Source of the DNA: Micromonospora sp. Llam0
GTDB lineage: Bacteria; Actinomycetota; Actinomycetes; Mycobacteriales; Micromonosporaceae
Assembly (NCBI RefSeq): GCF_003751085.1
Contig: NZ_RJJY01000002.1
Location: 2,046,001-2,110,000, forward strand
Direction of reading: 5' to 3'
DNA length: 64,000 nucleotides
This document shows positions 36,001-43,753 of the stretch, piece by piece (the first letter of the stretch is position 1; each line of letters begins with the position of its first letter). Both the position numbers and the translations under genes were made by a program. A model generated the notes under the pieces. It was not told the DNA's origin, did not search any database, and was given only the letters and a program-made list of their open reading frames with translations.

Positions 36001-36410
36001 ATCAGGTGGTGCACCTTGCGGGTCCGGTCGCCACGCTTGTAGATCGTCGAGATCTCGACGCTGAGCATGTACCGCACCGGGTCGGTCTCGGCCTCGCTGG
36101 CCAGCCGGGGCGGCAGCCGGCGGGCGACGTCCCGTTCGGCCTCCGGGCTGAGCCGGTACAGGCCCGGCTCGGCCGGGCGTAGCGACTCCCGCAGATGCTC
36201 GAACCACGCCGGGTGGGTGAAGTCGCCGGTGCCGAGCAGGCTGACGCCCTTGCGCCGGGCCCACCAGGCCAGGTTCGACATGTTCAGGTCACGGCTGCAG
36301 GCACGCGAATACCGGGAGTGGATGTGCAGGTCGGCGATGAAGGGCCCGGGTCCCGTGGCGGAGCCGGGAGAGGGCACGGCGCGGTACGGGGGCACGCCGC
36401 ATCCTGTCAC
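33093..36410 (-). CDS. Fusion of an EndoQ-like PHP nuclease to a UvrD/Rep-family helicase
   Basis: A 1105-residue protein. Residues 20-430 resemble the EndoQ/TIGR00375 PHP nuclease: FIADLHIHSRYS (HxH), GTGDFTHPAW, the glutamate/His pair in SVEIST...VHHLIYLPD, VPAHIWTPW, SNSDAHSPP, and a zinc site HRNCGVNW...RCPQCGKPLT followed by GVLSRVEDLADRPDG. A low-complexity linker covers about 440-530. Residues 540-1105 are a superfamily 1A helicase: VAGPGTGKTRTLTHR near 570, FVDEYQDVDADQYELL, AIGDPDQAIYSFRGA, RNYRSA, LLTLHAAKGLEFPVVF and FVGLTRAQDRLF. EndoQ cuts 5' of deaminated bases or abasic sites, so a strand-unwinding partner fits a DNA-repair role. Start is GTG. Confidence 0.85.
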   Translation of the reverse strand: MTGCGVPPYRAVPSPGSATGPGPFIADLHIHSRYSRACSRDLNMSNLAWWARRKGVSLLGTGDFTHPAWFEHLRESLRPAEPGLYRLSPEAERDVARRLPPRLASEAETDPVRYMLSVEISTIYKRGDRTRKVHHLIYLPDLDAVARFNTALGRIGNLGSDGRPILGLDSRDLLEITLEASADGYLVPAHIWTPWFSALGSKSGFDAIADCYADLAGHIFAVETGLSSDPAMNWRVSSLDGYQLVSNSDAHSPPALAREATVLDSALDYYAVREALRTGDGLVGTIEFFPEEGKYHADGHRNCGVNWAPEQTRQAAGRCPQCGKPLTVGVLSRVEDLADRPDGHRPAHAKQVTHLVALPEIVGEINRVGARSKTVEGQVVNLVAALGPELDILTKVPVEDIRRVGGELLGEAITRLRRGEVRRVPGYDGEYGVITLFAPGELAAGGGAGQPEALFDVPVPAQRPAAESAAAGEPAPAGARRGGQSRAGTGQSKAGAGRSGSGGRPTRAARSGRAGPEPAAPPIPPPPTPSPHEPFEPMLAGMEEVGTGLLDRLDAMQRVAASAPGGPLLIVAGPGTGKTRTLTHRIAYLCAELNVFPERCLAITFTRRAAEELRHRLDGLLGPVAEDVTVATFHSLGLTILRENPKAAGLPATFRIADDTERERARAEAGEDDATYAKLLRAAGLVDLDELVTLPLRLLRDDQKLVARYRDRWRWIFVDEYQDVDADQYELLRLLSPADGNLCAIGDPDQAIYSFRGADVRYFLRFSEDFVDARLVRLARNYRSAAPILAAAVQAIAPGSLVRGRRLEPARLDPQAPLIGLYPAGTAADEAAFVVRTVDELVGGISHRSLDSGRIDGQISSVSFSDIAVLYRTDAQSGPIVDALTRAGVPVQKRSHNRLRDRPGVTAIARELRHAGGGLDGSLAARVRLAGQVLADRLTMPTLDVPAGPQLSPADVWSAVELLTPLARRCGDDLPMLLSQLETGAEVDALDPRAEAVTLLTLHAAKGLEFPVVFLVGCEDGLLPLRFPGTTPADDDVAEERRLFFVGLTRAQDRLFLSHARRRARHGSERETRPTPFLDAIDAGLFDRLGDEGPRRPKDRQLRLL

Positions 36411-36489
36411 GTGACCGGGCCGCCCGGCGTGTCGCCACGCGCGGAAACCCGCGAGACGTGACTCTCACTCGCCGCCTCTCACTTGCTGC

Positions 36490-37773
36490 TCACTCGCTGC
36501 GCAGCTCGACCAGGGATACCTGCGGCGGCGCGCCGACCCGCACCGGCGGCCCCCAGAACCCGGCGCCGTTGGTGACGTACACCTGGGTGCCGTCGACCGT
36601 GGCGAGGCCGGAGACGACCGGCTGCACCAGCCGTACCGCCAGATTGAACGGGGCGATCTGACCGCCGTGGGTGTGCCCGGACAGTTGCAGGTCGACGCCG
36701 TACCGGGCGGCCTCGTGGGCCTGCACCGGCTGGTGGGCGAGCAGCACCACCGGGCGGTCCGGGTCCCGGTCGCCGAGCGCCCGGTCGTAGTCCGGGCCGG
36801 CCAGCGGCCCCGACCCGGCGGCGGTCTGCCCGGCCGGCCGTGCGGTCGCCGCGGTCGGATCGTTGACCCCGGCCAGATCGAGCACCCCGCCCGGGGTGAC
36901 GATCTCCCGGCGTTCGTTGACCAGCACCCGCAGGCCGAGCCGGTCCACCTCGGCGACCCATTCCTCGACGCCGGAGTAGTACTCGTGGTTGCCGGTGACG
37001 AAGAAGCTGCCGTAGCGGGCGCGCAGGTCGGCCAGCGGGGCGGCGGTGCCGCCGAGCTCGGAGACGGTGCCGTCGACCAGGTCGCCGACGACCGCGACCA
37101 GGTCGGCGTCCAGGCTGTTGATCAGCTCGACGATTCGGGCGGTGTGCCCCGGTCCGGTCAGCGGGCCGATGTGGATGTCCGAGACGGTGGCGATGCGCAG
37201 GCCGTCCATGGCCCGGGGCAGCCGGGCGATCGGCACCTGCACCCGGTCCAGCCGGGGCGGGCCGAGCGCGGTCCGGATGCCGTAGCCGGTGACGCCGGTC
37301 GCGGTCAGCCCGGCGAAGATCGCGACGCTGCGGGCAAGCAGCAGCCGCCGGCCGGGGTCCGGCACCGGGTCGTCGGCCGGCCGGCTGCCGGGCAGCTCGA
37401 CCGGCGGCGGGGCGGACGTCTCGGCCGGTACGGTCACCGGCACCGTGCCCACCCTGCTCGGCTGGCGGCTGCGGGCCCGGCCGACAAGCCGGGCCACCAA
37501 CATCGGCGGCTCCAGCACCAGCAGGACGACCAGCAGGTAGAACATCACCGCCAGCCAGACGTAGCCGGGCCAGGCCAGCCAGGACATCCCGGCGGACCGG
37601 GTGCTCACCATGGTCACCGGCACCAGGACCGCCAACCCGACGGCCAGCAGCGTGCCGGCCCGCCGCCACCGCCCCGGCCGGGTGGTGTCGCGGACCAGCC
37701 GCCACCACAGGTAGAAGTGGATCAGGCTGGTGATCAGGGTCAGCGTTGCGACGAACCCGAGTACGGCGAGCAC
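36490..37773 (-). CDS. Membrane-anchored metallophosphoesterase
   Basis: A 427-residue protein. Four or five hydrophobic segments occupy the first 150 residues, with a Pro-rich spacer between. The calcineurin-type phosphoesterase domain (about 185-427) has all metal ligands: SDIHIG, VGDLVDG, GNHEYYSG, LLAHQP and SGHTHGGQ. It resembles YkuE/YaeI-type phosphoesterases; substrate unknown (UDP-diacylglucosamine or other lipid-linked phosphates are possible). It ends near a stretch with cact/cgctg repeats and has no obvious operon partner other than moaD 15 bases upstream of its start. Confidence 0.88.
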   Translation of the reverse strand: MLAVLGFVATLTLITSLIHFYLWWRLVRDTTRPGRWRRAGTLLAVGLAVLVPVTMVSTRSAGMSWLAWPGYVWLAVMFYLLVVLLVLEPPMLVARLVGRARSRQPSRVGTVPVTVPAETSAPPPVELPGSRPADDPVPDPGRRLLLARSVAIFAGLTATGVTGYGIRTALGPPRLDRVQVPIARLPRAMDGLRIATVSDIHIGPLTGPGHTARIVELINSLDADLVAVVGDLVDGTVSELGGTAAPLADLRARYGSFFVTGNHEYYSGVEEWVAEVDRLGLRVLVNERREIVTPGGVLDLAGVNDPTAATARPAGQTAAGSGPLAGPDYDRALGDRDPDRPVVLLAHQPVQAHEAARYGVDLQLSGHTHGGQIAPFNLAVRLVQPVVSGLATVDGTQVYVTNGAGFWGPPVRVGAPPQVSLVELRSE

Positions 37774-37788
37774 GCCCGCAGCCCTTCC

Positions 37789-38106
37789 TCAGCCGCCGGC
37801 GAACGGTGGCAGCACGTCGACCGTGGCACCGGCCGGCAACAGTGTGTGACGATCATGCCAGACGATGCCGTCGACCAGGAAACTCGCCGCCGCCAGCACC
37901 CGACCCAACCGGTCACCGTGCCGACCGGTCAACTCGGCCACCAGCCCGGCCCGGTCCAACCCGGCCGGAACGGCCTCGACGGTCCGACCGGCCGCCGCCC
38001 GGGCCCCGGCGAAGTAACGCACCGTCACCGATTGCGCCTGCTGTGCCTGCTGTGCCGCGTCTGCGTCGAGCCGGGCCTCGGCCCCGTGTCGGGTCGGGTC
38101 GCCCAC
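37789..38106 (-). CDS. moaD: Molybdopterin synthase sulfur-carrier subunit
   Basis: A ubiquitin-fold small subunit ending in the required Gly-Gly (DVLPPFAGG), which carries thiocarboxylate sulfur to MoaE. The core reads VTVRYFAGARAAAGRTVEAV and so on. The GTG at 38106 begins 2 bases after the moaA stop and gives 105 residues with a Gln/Ala-rich extension. A GTG at 38028 would give a more typical 79 residues. Confidence 0.88.
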   Translation of the reverse strand: MGDPTRHGAEARLDADAAQQAQQAQSVTVRYFAGARAAAGRTVEAVPAGLDRAGLVAELTGRHGDRLGRVLAAASFLVDGIVWHDRHTLLPAGATVDVLPPFAGG

Positions 38107-38108
38107 GG

Positions 38109-39143
38109 TCAGCCGCCGATCGCCGACATCGGGCGTGCCGGCTGCAGGAAGGTCGGATCGTCTATGCCGTGCCCGGCCAGCTTCCCGGCCATCGCCCGCC
38201 GCCACCGACCGGCCAACTCGTCGTCGTCGGCCCCGGCACGCAACGCGCCACGCAGGTCCGACTCCTTCCGGGCGAACAGACAGTCACGTACCTGCCCGTC
38301 GGCGGTCAGCCGGGTCCGGTCGCAGTCGCCGCAGAACGGCCGGGTCACCGTGCCGATCACCCCGACCCGGGCCGGGCCGCCGTGTGGCCGCTCGGCACCC
38401 GCCACCAGCCAGGTCTCGGCCGGTGCGGCACCCCGCTCGGCGGGATCCGGCAGCAGGGTGAACTCGGCCCGCAGCGCGTCAAGAATCTCGGCGGCGGTGA
38501 CCATCCGGTCGCGGTCCCAGGACTGCTGCGCGTCCAGCGGCATCTGCTCGATGAAGCGCAGCTCGTAGCCGTGGCTCAGGGCGTACCGCAGCAGCGCCGG
38601 GGCCTCGTCGTCGTTGACCCCGCGCAGCAGCACCGCGTTGATCTTGACCGGGGTCAGCCCGGCCGTCGCCGCGCCGGCCAGCCCGGCGAGCACGTCGGGC
38701 AGCCGACGGCGGTGCGCCAACTGGGCGAACCGCTGCGGGTCGAGGGTGTCCAACGACACGTTCACCCGGTCCAGGCCGGCGGCACGCAGGCCGGGCGCCA
38801 ACCGGTCCAGACCGATCCCGTTGGTGGTCAGCGACAGCACCGGCCGGGGCCGCAGCGCCGCCGCTGCGGCGACGATCCGGGTCAGCCCGGGTCGCAGCAG
38901 CGGCTCGCCACCGGTGAACCGCACCTCGGTCACCCCGAGCCGACGCACCGCGATGCCGATCAGCCGGATTACCTCGTCGTCGGTCAGAATGTCCGGGCTG
39001 GGCAGCCAGGGCAGACCCTCCGGCGGCATGCAGTAGGAGCAGCGCAGGTTGCACCGGTCGGTCAGGGACACCCGCAGGTCGGTGGCGACCCGCCCGTAGC
39101 GGTCGGTGAGCCGGCCGTCGGCGGGCCGTGCGCTCGATGCCAT
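38109..39143 (-). CDS. moaA: GTP 3',8-cyclase
   Basis: A 344-residue radical SAM enzyme that performs the first step of molybdenum cofactor synthesis. The SAM cluster is C31-x3-C35-x2-C38 (CNLRCSYC). The C-terminal cluster is formed by FCGDC and RDCLFA, and the chain ends with the functional double glycine (MSAIGG). ATG at 39143. It is followed after 2 bases by moaD, its pathway partner. Confidence 0.97.
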   Translation of the reverse strand: MASSARPADGRLTDRYGRVATDLRVSLTDRCNLRCSYCMPPEGLPWLPSPDILTDDEVIRLIGIAVRRLGVTEVRFTGGEPLLRPGLTRIVAAAAALRPRPVLSLTTNGIGLDRLAPGLRAAGLDRVNVSLDTLDPQRFAQLAHRRRLPDVLAGLAGAATAGLTPVKINAVLLRGVNDDEAPALLRYALSHGYELRFIEQMPLDAQQSWDRDRMVTAAEILDALRAEFTLLPDPAERGAAPAETWLVAGAERPHGGPARVGVIGTVTRPFCGDCDRTRLTADGQVRDCLFARKESDLRGALRAGADDDELAGRWRRAMAGKLAGHGIDDPTFLQPARPMSAIGG

Positions 39144-39198
39144 GCGCCGACCGTAGCGCGCCGGTGCGTCAGGACCACAGCGCGTCGCGGGCCAGGTG

Positions 39199-40092
39199 TC
39201 AGCTCCGCAGCGCGTCGCGGGCCGCGTCCGCGACGGCCGAGCGGTACGCCGCCCCGAACAGGGCGGTGTGCACCAGCAACAGATGCAGCTGGTGCACCGG
39301 CACCCGGGCCGCCCACCCGTCGGCCAGCGGCCACTGCTGCTGGTAGGCGTCGAGGATCCGGTCCAGATGCGGGGCGCCGCCGAACAGCGCCAACTGCGCC
39401 AGGTCGGTCTCCCGATGCCCGCCGTGCGCCGCCGGGTCCACCAGCCGGCAGCGCCCGTCCGCGCCCCAGAGCAGGTTGCCGGGCCACAGGTCGCCGTGCA
39501 CGCGGGCGGGCGGCTCGTCACCGCCGTACCCGTCGATGTTGTCGACCACCTGCTCGACCAGGCCGGTCTCGGCGGCGGTCAGCGCGCCGTTGTCCACCGA
39601 CATCCGCAGGTACGGCAGCAGCCGGCGCTGCCCGAACCAGGCCGACCAGGGCTGGTCGATCACCAGTTCGTTGTCCTGCGGCAGCGCGCCGATGAACCCC
39701 GGCCAGTCCGCCCCGAACCCGGCCGCGCCGGCCCGATGGGTGACCGCCAGCTCCCGGCCGAACCGCTCGGCGGCGGCCGGGTCCGCGTCGCCCGGCTCGA
39801 CCCACTCCAGGGCCAGCAGCTGCGGCAGTGCCACCAGCACCGCCGGCACCGGCGCCCCGCCGGCGGCGGCCAGCCAACGCAACCCGGCCGCCTCGGCGGC
39901 GAACAGGCCGTCCGGCAGCGCCCTGGCGGACCGCTCGGGCCAGGACTTGGCGAACACCGAGTTGCCGTCGTCGAGGGTGAGCCGGCTCGCCGCGCAGATC
40001 GACCCGCCGGAGACCGGCGTCTCCCGGATCCGCTGATGGGTGAGGAAGGTCGGCAGGTGCTCCGGGTGGGCCCGCAGGTACGCCAGATCCAT
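39199..40092 (-). CDS. Fructosamine kinase family protein
   Basis: A 297-residue kinase-fold protein of the fructosamine-3-kinase/aminoglycoside phosphotransferase group. It has a nucleotide-binding lobe (VFAKSWPER), ALEWVEPGD hinge, the catalytic RVHGDLWPGNLLWG and the metal-binding LVDPAAHGGHRETDLAQL. Proteins of this family phosphorylate ketoamines so that sugars leave glycated proteins. ATG at 40092 gives the conserved start MDLAYL. Confidence 0.88.
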   Translation of the reverse strand: MDLAYLRAHPEHLPTFLTHQRIRETPVSGGSICAASRLTLDDGNSVFAKSWPERSARALPDGLFAAEAAGLRWLAAAGGAPVPAVLVALPQLLALEWVEPGDADPAAAERFGRELAVTHRAGAAGFGADWPGFIGALPQDNELVIDQPWSAWFGQRRLLPYLRMSVDNGALTAAETGLVEQVVDNIDGYGGDEPPARVHGDLWPGNLLWGADGRCRLVDPAAHGGHRETDLAQLALFGGAPHLDRILDAYQQQWPLADGWAARVPVHQLHLLLVHTALFGAAYRSAVADAARDALRS

Positions 40093-40214
40093 GGCGGCAC
40101 GGTAACCCGCGCCACCCGCCGCCCCCAGCGGGGTCGTCCGATCCGGGGCGGCCCGGGTGCCGTATCCCACCGGTGAGCAGAAACGCCGCCACCAGGGAAA
40201 CTACTCTGCGTGCC

Positions 40215-40241
40215 TGTGGATAACCCGGCGTGTCGTCCACA
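40215..40241. promoter_or_regulatory. Consensus DnaA box plus a near-match
   Basis: TGTGGATAA (40215-40223) is the exact reverse complement of TTATCCACA. TCGTCCACA (40233-40241) differs from TTGTCCACA by one base and faces it. They lie 54 bases upstream of the DUF4192 gene. Confidence 0.5.
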
Positions 40242-40294
40242 GGTCGGGTCGGGACGGCCACGACCGGTCACCGTCCGGCGCGACAGTTTCCGGC

Positions 40295-41461
40295 ATGACA
40301 CCTACCGAACCGGTACCCACCCCCGATTCCGTTCCCGACCCGGCTGCTGACCCGGCTGCCGGGACGGCCCAGGGCGCCGCGCTCACCGTCCGCGAGCCCG
40401 CCGACCTGATCGCCGCCGTGCCCTACCTGATCGGCTTCCACCCCGCCGACAGCGTGGTGGTGGTCGGGATGCGTGACCACACGGTCGTCATCGCCGCCCG
40501 CGCCGACCTGCCCGACGACACGGTCCCGGCCGAGGTCCGGGCGGCGGCGACCGCCCAGCTGACCTCTATCGTCGATCGCCAGCAGGTCAGCGCCGCCGTC
40601 GTGCTCGGCTACGGTCCGGCCGACACCGTCGACCCGGTCCTGCGGGACACCACCGAGGCGCTGCGCCGGCAGGGCACCGTGCTGCTCGACGCGCTGCGGG
40701 TGGCCGACGGGCGCTACTGGTCCTCCTTCTGTGACGACCCGACCTGCTGCCCGCCGGAGGGCCACCGTTTCGACGCTCAGATCAACCCGGTCGCGGTCGC
40801 GGCCACCGTCGCCGGGCAGGTCGCCCTGCCCGACCGGGCCGCGCTGCGCCGCCAGGTGGAACCGGTCACCGGCCCGGCCCGGGTGGCGATGCGGGCCGCC
40901 ACCGAGCGTGCCCGGACCCGCCGCTCCGCGCTGGTCGACCACGCCCCGCCGGCCGACCTGCTCGGTGCCCGCACCCTGCGCCGGGCCGGGGAGAAGACGG
41001 TACGGATGCTGCTGGAGCGGCAGGGTCGGGGCATCGCCCCGACCGACGACGACATCGCCTGGCTCAGCCTGCTGCTGACCGACCTGGAGGTGCGCGACTA
41101 CGCCTGGGAGCGGGTCACCGACGAGCTGTGGCAGGTCACCTTCTGGCAGGACGTCGCCCGCCGGGCCGAGCCGGAGCTGGCCGCCGGGCCGGCCAGCCTG
41201 CTCTCCTTCGCCGCCTGGCGGGCCGGCAACGGGGCCCTGGCCCGGGTCGCCCTCGACCGGGCGCTCGACGCCGAGCCCGGCTACTCGATGGCCAAACTGA
41301 TGGACGACGTGTTGGTTCGCGGCATCCCGCCGGCGGCGCTGGGTCCATGGCCCAAGCCGGACCGCAGCGGGCGTAAGGGCCGGTCGGACACCCGCCCGCG
41401 CCGTCGACCCGACGGCGAGCGGCTCGACCGGGCCCGCCCCGCCGGCCGACGCCGCCCGTGA
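40295..41461 (+). CDS. DUF4192 family protein
   Basis: A 388-residue cytosolic protein. After a Pro/Asp/Ala-rich start, residues 25-290 match DUF4192 (LTVREPADLIAAVPYLIGFHP, DSVVVVGM, then a YGPADTVDPVL block and FCDDPTCCPPEGHRFD with three close cysteines). A TPR-like helical C-terminal part (RAGNGALARVALDRALDAEPGYSMA) precedes a basic tail. The family is common in high-GC Actinobacteria and has no assigned function. It ends at a 20-base perfect hairpin. Confidence 0.88.
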   Translation: MTPTEPVPTPDSVPDPAADPAAGTAQGAALTVREPADLIAAVPYLIGFHPADSVVVVGMRDHTVVIAARADLPDDTVPAEVRAAATAQLTSIVDRQQVSAAVVLGYGPADTVDPVLRDTTEALRRQGTVLLDALRVADGRYWSSFCDDPTCCPPEGHRFDAQINPVAVAATVAGQVALPDRAALRRQVEPVTGPARVAMRAATERARTRRSALVDHAPPADLLGARTLRRAGEKTVRMLLERQGRGIAPTDDDIAWLSLLLTDLEVRDYAWERVTDELWQVTFWQDVARRAEPELAAGPASLLSFAAWRAGNGALARVALDRALDAEPGYSMAKLMDDVLVRGIPPAALGPWPKPDRSGRKGRSDTRPRRRPDGERLDRARPAGRRRP

Positions 41462-41480
41462 CGCCAACCCAGCGGGCGGT

Positions 41481-41526
41481 GCCGCAGGACAGACCCCGGG
41501 ACGAAACCCGGGGTCTGTCCTGCGGC
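41481..41526. terminator. Strong hairpin terminator after the DUF4192 gene
   Basis: Perfect 20-base arms (41481-41500, 41507-41526) with a 6-base loop ACGAAA, placed between convergent genes. Confidence 0.85.
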
Positions 41527-41534
41527 GCAGCCGG

Positions 41535-41663
41535 TCAGGACGTGGGCTGCCCTGACCCGGGGGGTCTGGTCCGGCTTCCCGGGCTCTGGTGCAGCGGTGC
41601 GGGCTGGCCGGGGGCGGTGGTCACCTGCTGACCGCAGACCGAGCAGCTACCTCTTGGCGCCAT
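41535..41663 (-). CDS. Possible 42-residue protein with a Cys-x-x-Cys pair
   Basis: A small frame beginning MAPRGSCSVCGQQV and continuing Pro/Gln/Gly-rich. It has a good ribosome binding site (GGAAGGAG, about 8 bases from the ATG) and overlaps the end of the 172-residue gene by 43 bases in another frame. The single CSVC pair suggests half of a zinc site. No family recognised; chance coding cannot be excluded. Confidence 0.4.
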   Translation of the reverse strand: MAPRGSCSVCGQQVTTAPGQPAPLHQSPGSRTRPPGSGQPTS

Positions 41664-42139
41664 GCACGGACTCCTTCCGGAATCTGGTAGTCCGGGTACG
41701 GGTCTTCCTGCGGTTCGCCGGCGATGCCGCCCGGTCCGGTGGTCGCGGTCGCCCGCAGGAAGACGGCGCTGCCGTCCCGGCAGGTGATCTTCAACCCGGA
41801 AGGGGACATGTGCACCCCGGCGGAGGCGCACGGCTCCCACGAGGTGAACTCCTCGGGTCGGGCGAAGTCCAGCAGTCGTACGGCGAACGCGAGCGTGCGA
41901 CGCGCCCGCTCGCGAGGTGCGGGCATCTCGGCCGGCAACGACGCCGGTGCCGGTGCGGGTTTGCCGACGGCCGTCCACAGCATCCCGGTTGACCCCGTCG
42001 AGTAGTAGACCCGTACCCCGGCCGGCGAGTTGCCGCCGGGCTCGGTGTCCTGCCCGTACCGACGGACGTCGGTGATGTCCGGGTGCCTGCTGGTCTGGAA
42101 CAGTGCTTCGAGCACGTTCAAGACTTCGGCGACCTGCAT
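41621..42139 (-). CDS. Hypothetical protein, 172 residues
   Basis: Begins MQVAEVLNVLEALFQTSRHPDI and ends basic. No membrane segment or known motif is seen. The middle (RVYYSTGSTGMLWTAV, LAFAVRLLDFARPEEF, ITCRDGSAVFLRATAT) looks like a small alpha/beta domain. A GGAG lies before the ATG at 42139. Codon use is like the genome average. It precedes the 42-residue frame, with which it overlaps. Confidence 0.6.
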   Translation of the reverse strand: MQVAEVLNVLEALFQTSRHPDITDVRRYGQDTEPGGNSPAGVRVYYSTGSTGMLWTAVGKPAPAPASLPAEMPAPRERARRTLAFAVRLLDFARPEEFTSWEPCASAGVHMSPSGLKITCRDGSAVFLRATATTGPGGIAGEPQEDPYPDYQIPEGVRAWRQEVAARSAVSR

Positions 42140-42375
42140 GTCCCCGTCTCCGATCTGAGGCTGTCTGCGCTGTTCAGGGCCGAGCATAGACAGGGCTGGG
42201 ATCTTGTGGGGGAACCCGGCGCGCGCTACGAACCCGCGCCGCTGTCCACACGGTCGCCGTACGCCCAGCCGGCCTTGCTCAGGCTGTGCACAGCACCTCG
42301 CCAACACTGAACCCCGGCAACTCGCAGCGGCGGGTCATTCTCGGCCCGGGTTGTCCCGCTGGGGGCACTCGGCGG

Positions 42376-42666
42376 CCCGGGCACCCCGTGCTGCGCCGGC
42401 CCGACTCAGGTCATGGCGGTCAGGCACGCGGTCCTCGACGTACTTGGGAACGTGCCGGCCAGCTCGGCGCTCCGCCAGCCTGCCGCCAGCGCCGCGTCAT
42501 ATGACAACCCGTCAACGGCCAGCATGATTACCCCATGTCGCGCCCGGGACAGTTCGTCGAGGACGACATCGGGTACGTCCGCCAGTGAGGTGTACGGAGC
42601 CGACGACACAGATCCTCTGCTCCCGGCTTCTCCTCTGCTCCCGGCTTCGCGGATCGCTGACGCCAC
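42376..42666 (-). pseudogene. Remnant of a phosphodiesterase/PglZ-like (alkaline phosphatase superfamily) gene
   Basis: The frame runs from about 42666 and reads GVIMLAVDGLSYDAALAA, then AGTFPSTSRTACLTAMT, a stop (42406-42408), then VGPAQHGVPG in the same frame. The run VDGLSYD ... FPSTS ... LT-x-x-TGVGPAxHGVPG is the start of the alkaline phosphatase superfamily fold. The stop takes the place of the expected Gly, which fits a GGA-to-TGA change. Sequence after HGVPG no longer resembles the family. An 18-base tandem repeat (42614-42649) lies in the N-terminal part. The 5' end abuts a hairpin, so both ends look damaged. Confidence 0.55.
42614..42649. repeat. Two 18-base tandem repeats inside the phosphodiesterase-like remnant
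   Basis: cctctgctcccggcttct and cctctgctcccggcttcg are adjacent and differ only in the last base. Confidence 0.8.
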
Positions 42667-42667
42667 G

Positions 42668-42720
42668 AGTTGAAGGTGAGATACCTTTCAGCCGACAGGA
42701 AAGGTATCTCACCTTCAACT
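42668..42720. terminator. Perfect 22-base hairpin downstream of fdhD
   Basis: Arms 42668-42689 and 42699-42720 match perfectly around a 9-base loop. The stem is only about 45 percent GC, unusual here. It is 86 bases beyond the fdhD stop and probably terminates that gene. The decayed phosphodiesterase frame starts inside it on the other side. Confidence 0.75.
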
Positions 42721-42805
42721 GATCATGGTGATCCCGGCATCGTGAGTGTCGGGGTGCGCCGGTCAGGGTGTGAGCCGTGCCGGATGACCTGAGACCCGCC
42801 CGGGT

Positions 42806-43660
42806 TCAGTCGGTGAGGCGGTCGGCGCCCGCGTAGATGTTCATCGTCGATCCGCGCAGGAACCCGACCAGGGTCATCCCCGCCTCCTCGGCGAGGGCGA
42901 CCGCCAGACTGCTCGGGGCGGAGATCGCCGCGAGCACCGGGATGCCCGCCATCCACGCCTTCTGGGTGAGCTCGAAGCTGGCCCGCCCGGAGACCAGCAG
43001 CAGATGACCGCGCAGCGGCAGCAGGTCCTCCCGGGCCGCCCAGCCGATCAGCTTGTCGACGGCGTTGTGCCGGCCGACGTCCTCGCGTACCGCCCGGAGC
43101 TGCCCGTCGACGGTGAACAGGCCGGCGGCGTGCAGCCCACCTGTGCGGTCGAAGCCCTGCTGGGCGGCGCGTAGCTGGTCCGGCAGGCCGACCAGGGTCT
43201 GCGGGCTGAACGTGGCTCGGTCGGCGGCCACGTCGAACCGGGACCGAGTGCGTACGGCATCGATGCTCGCCTTGCCGCACACCCCGCAGGAACTGGTGGT
43301 GTAGAAGTTGCGGGTCGGGTCGGTCTGCGGCGGAGGGACGTGGCCGGCGAGCGTCACGTCGACCACGTTGTACGTGTTCGGTGTGTCGGTGTCGGTGCCG
43401 GCGCACAGCTGGGCGGTCACCACGTCCTCGGCGGCCCCGATCACACCCTCGGTCAGCAGGAAACCGATCGCGAGGTCGATGTCGTTCCCCGGCGTACGCA
43501 TGGTGACGGCCAGCGGAGCACGTCGCGCCGCGCCGGCCGGGCCGACCCGGATCTCCAGCGGCTCCTCCCCGGCGACGGTGTCCATCCGGCGGATCCGCCG
43601 GGTCGACCCACCGCCGGCCTCGATGCGCAGTACGGTGCGTCGCTCGTTCGTCCTGCCCAT
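42806..43660 (-). CDS. fdhD: Formate dehydrogenase accessory sulfurtransferase FdhD
   Basis: A 284-residue protein that passes sulfur to the molybdenum cofactor of formate dehydrogenase. The essential cysteines are in SSCGVCGK near residue 125. Other typical parts are [48 protein letters not shown] and [16 protein letters not shown]. Together with the moa genes it shows that this organism makes an active molybdenum enzyme, although no formate dehydrogenase lies in the window. Confidence 0.95.
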   Translation of the reverse strand: MGRTNERRTVLRIEAGGGSTRRIRRMDTVAGEEPLEIRVGPAGAARRAPLAVTMRTPGNDIDLAIGFLLTEGVIGAAEDVVTAQLCAGTDTDTPNTYNVVDVTLAGHVPPPQTDPTRNFYTTSSCGVCGKASIDAVRTRSRFDVAADRATFSPQTLVGLPDQLRAAQQGFDRTGGLHAAGLFTVDGQLRAVREDVGRHNAVDKLIGWAAREDLLPLRGHLLLVSGRASFELTQKAWMAGIPVLAAISAPSSLAVALAEEAGMTLVGFLRGSTMNIYAGADRLTD

Positions 43661-43753
43661 GCACCCATCCTGCCCCGGTTCCCAGGTGGCGAACCGGCCG
43701 GGAGGGCGGCGGCACTCGCCTCAGGCGCCGCCATATCGCTGCATGGTGTGCGT

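Noticed and set aside
42376..42666. A BREX or similar defence system signalled by the PglZ-like fragment
   Set aside because: Only a short decayed fragment is present, and no methylase, BrxC-like ATPase or other defence genes accompany it.
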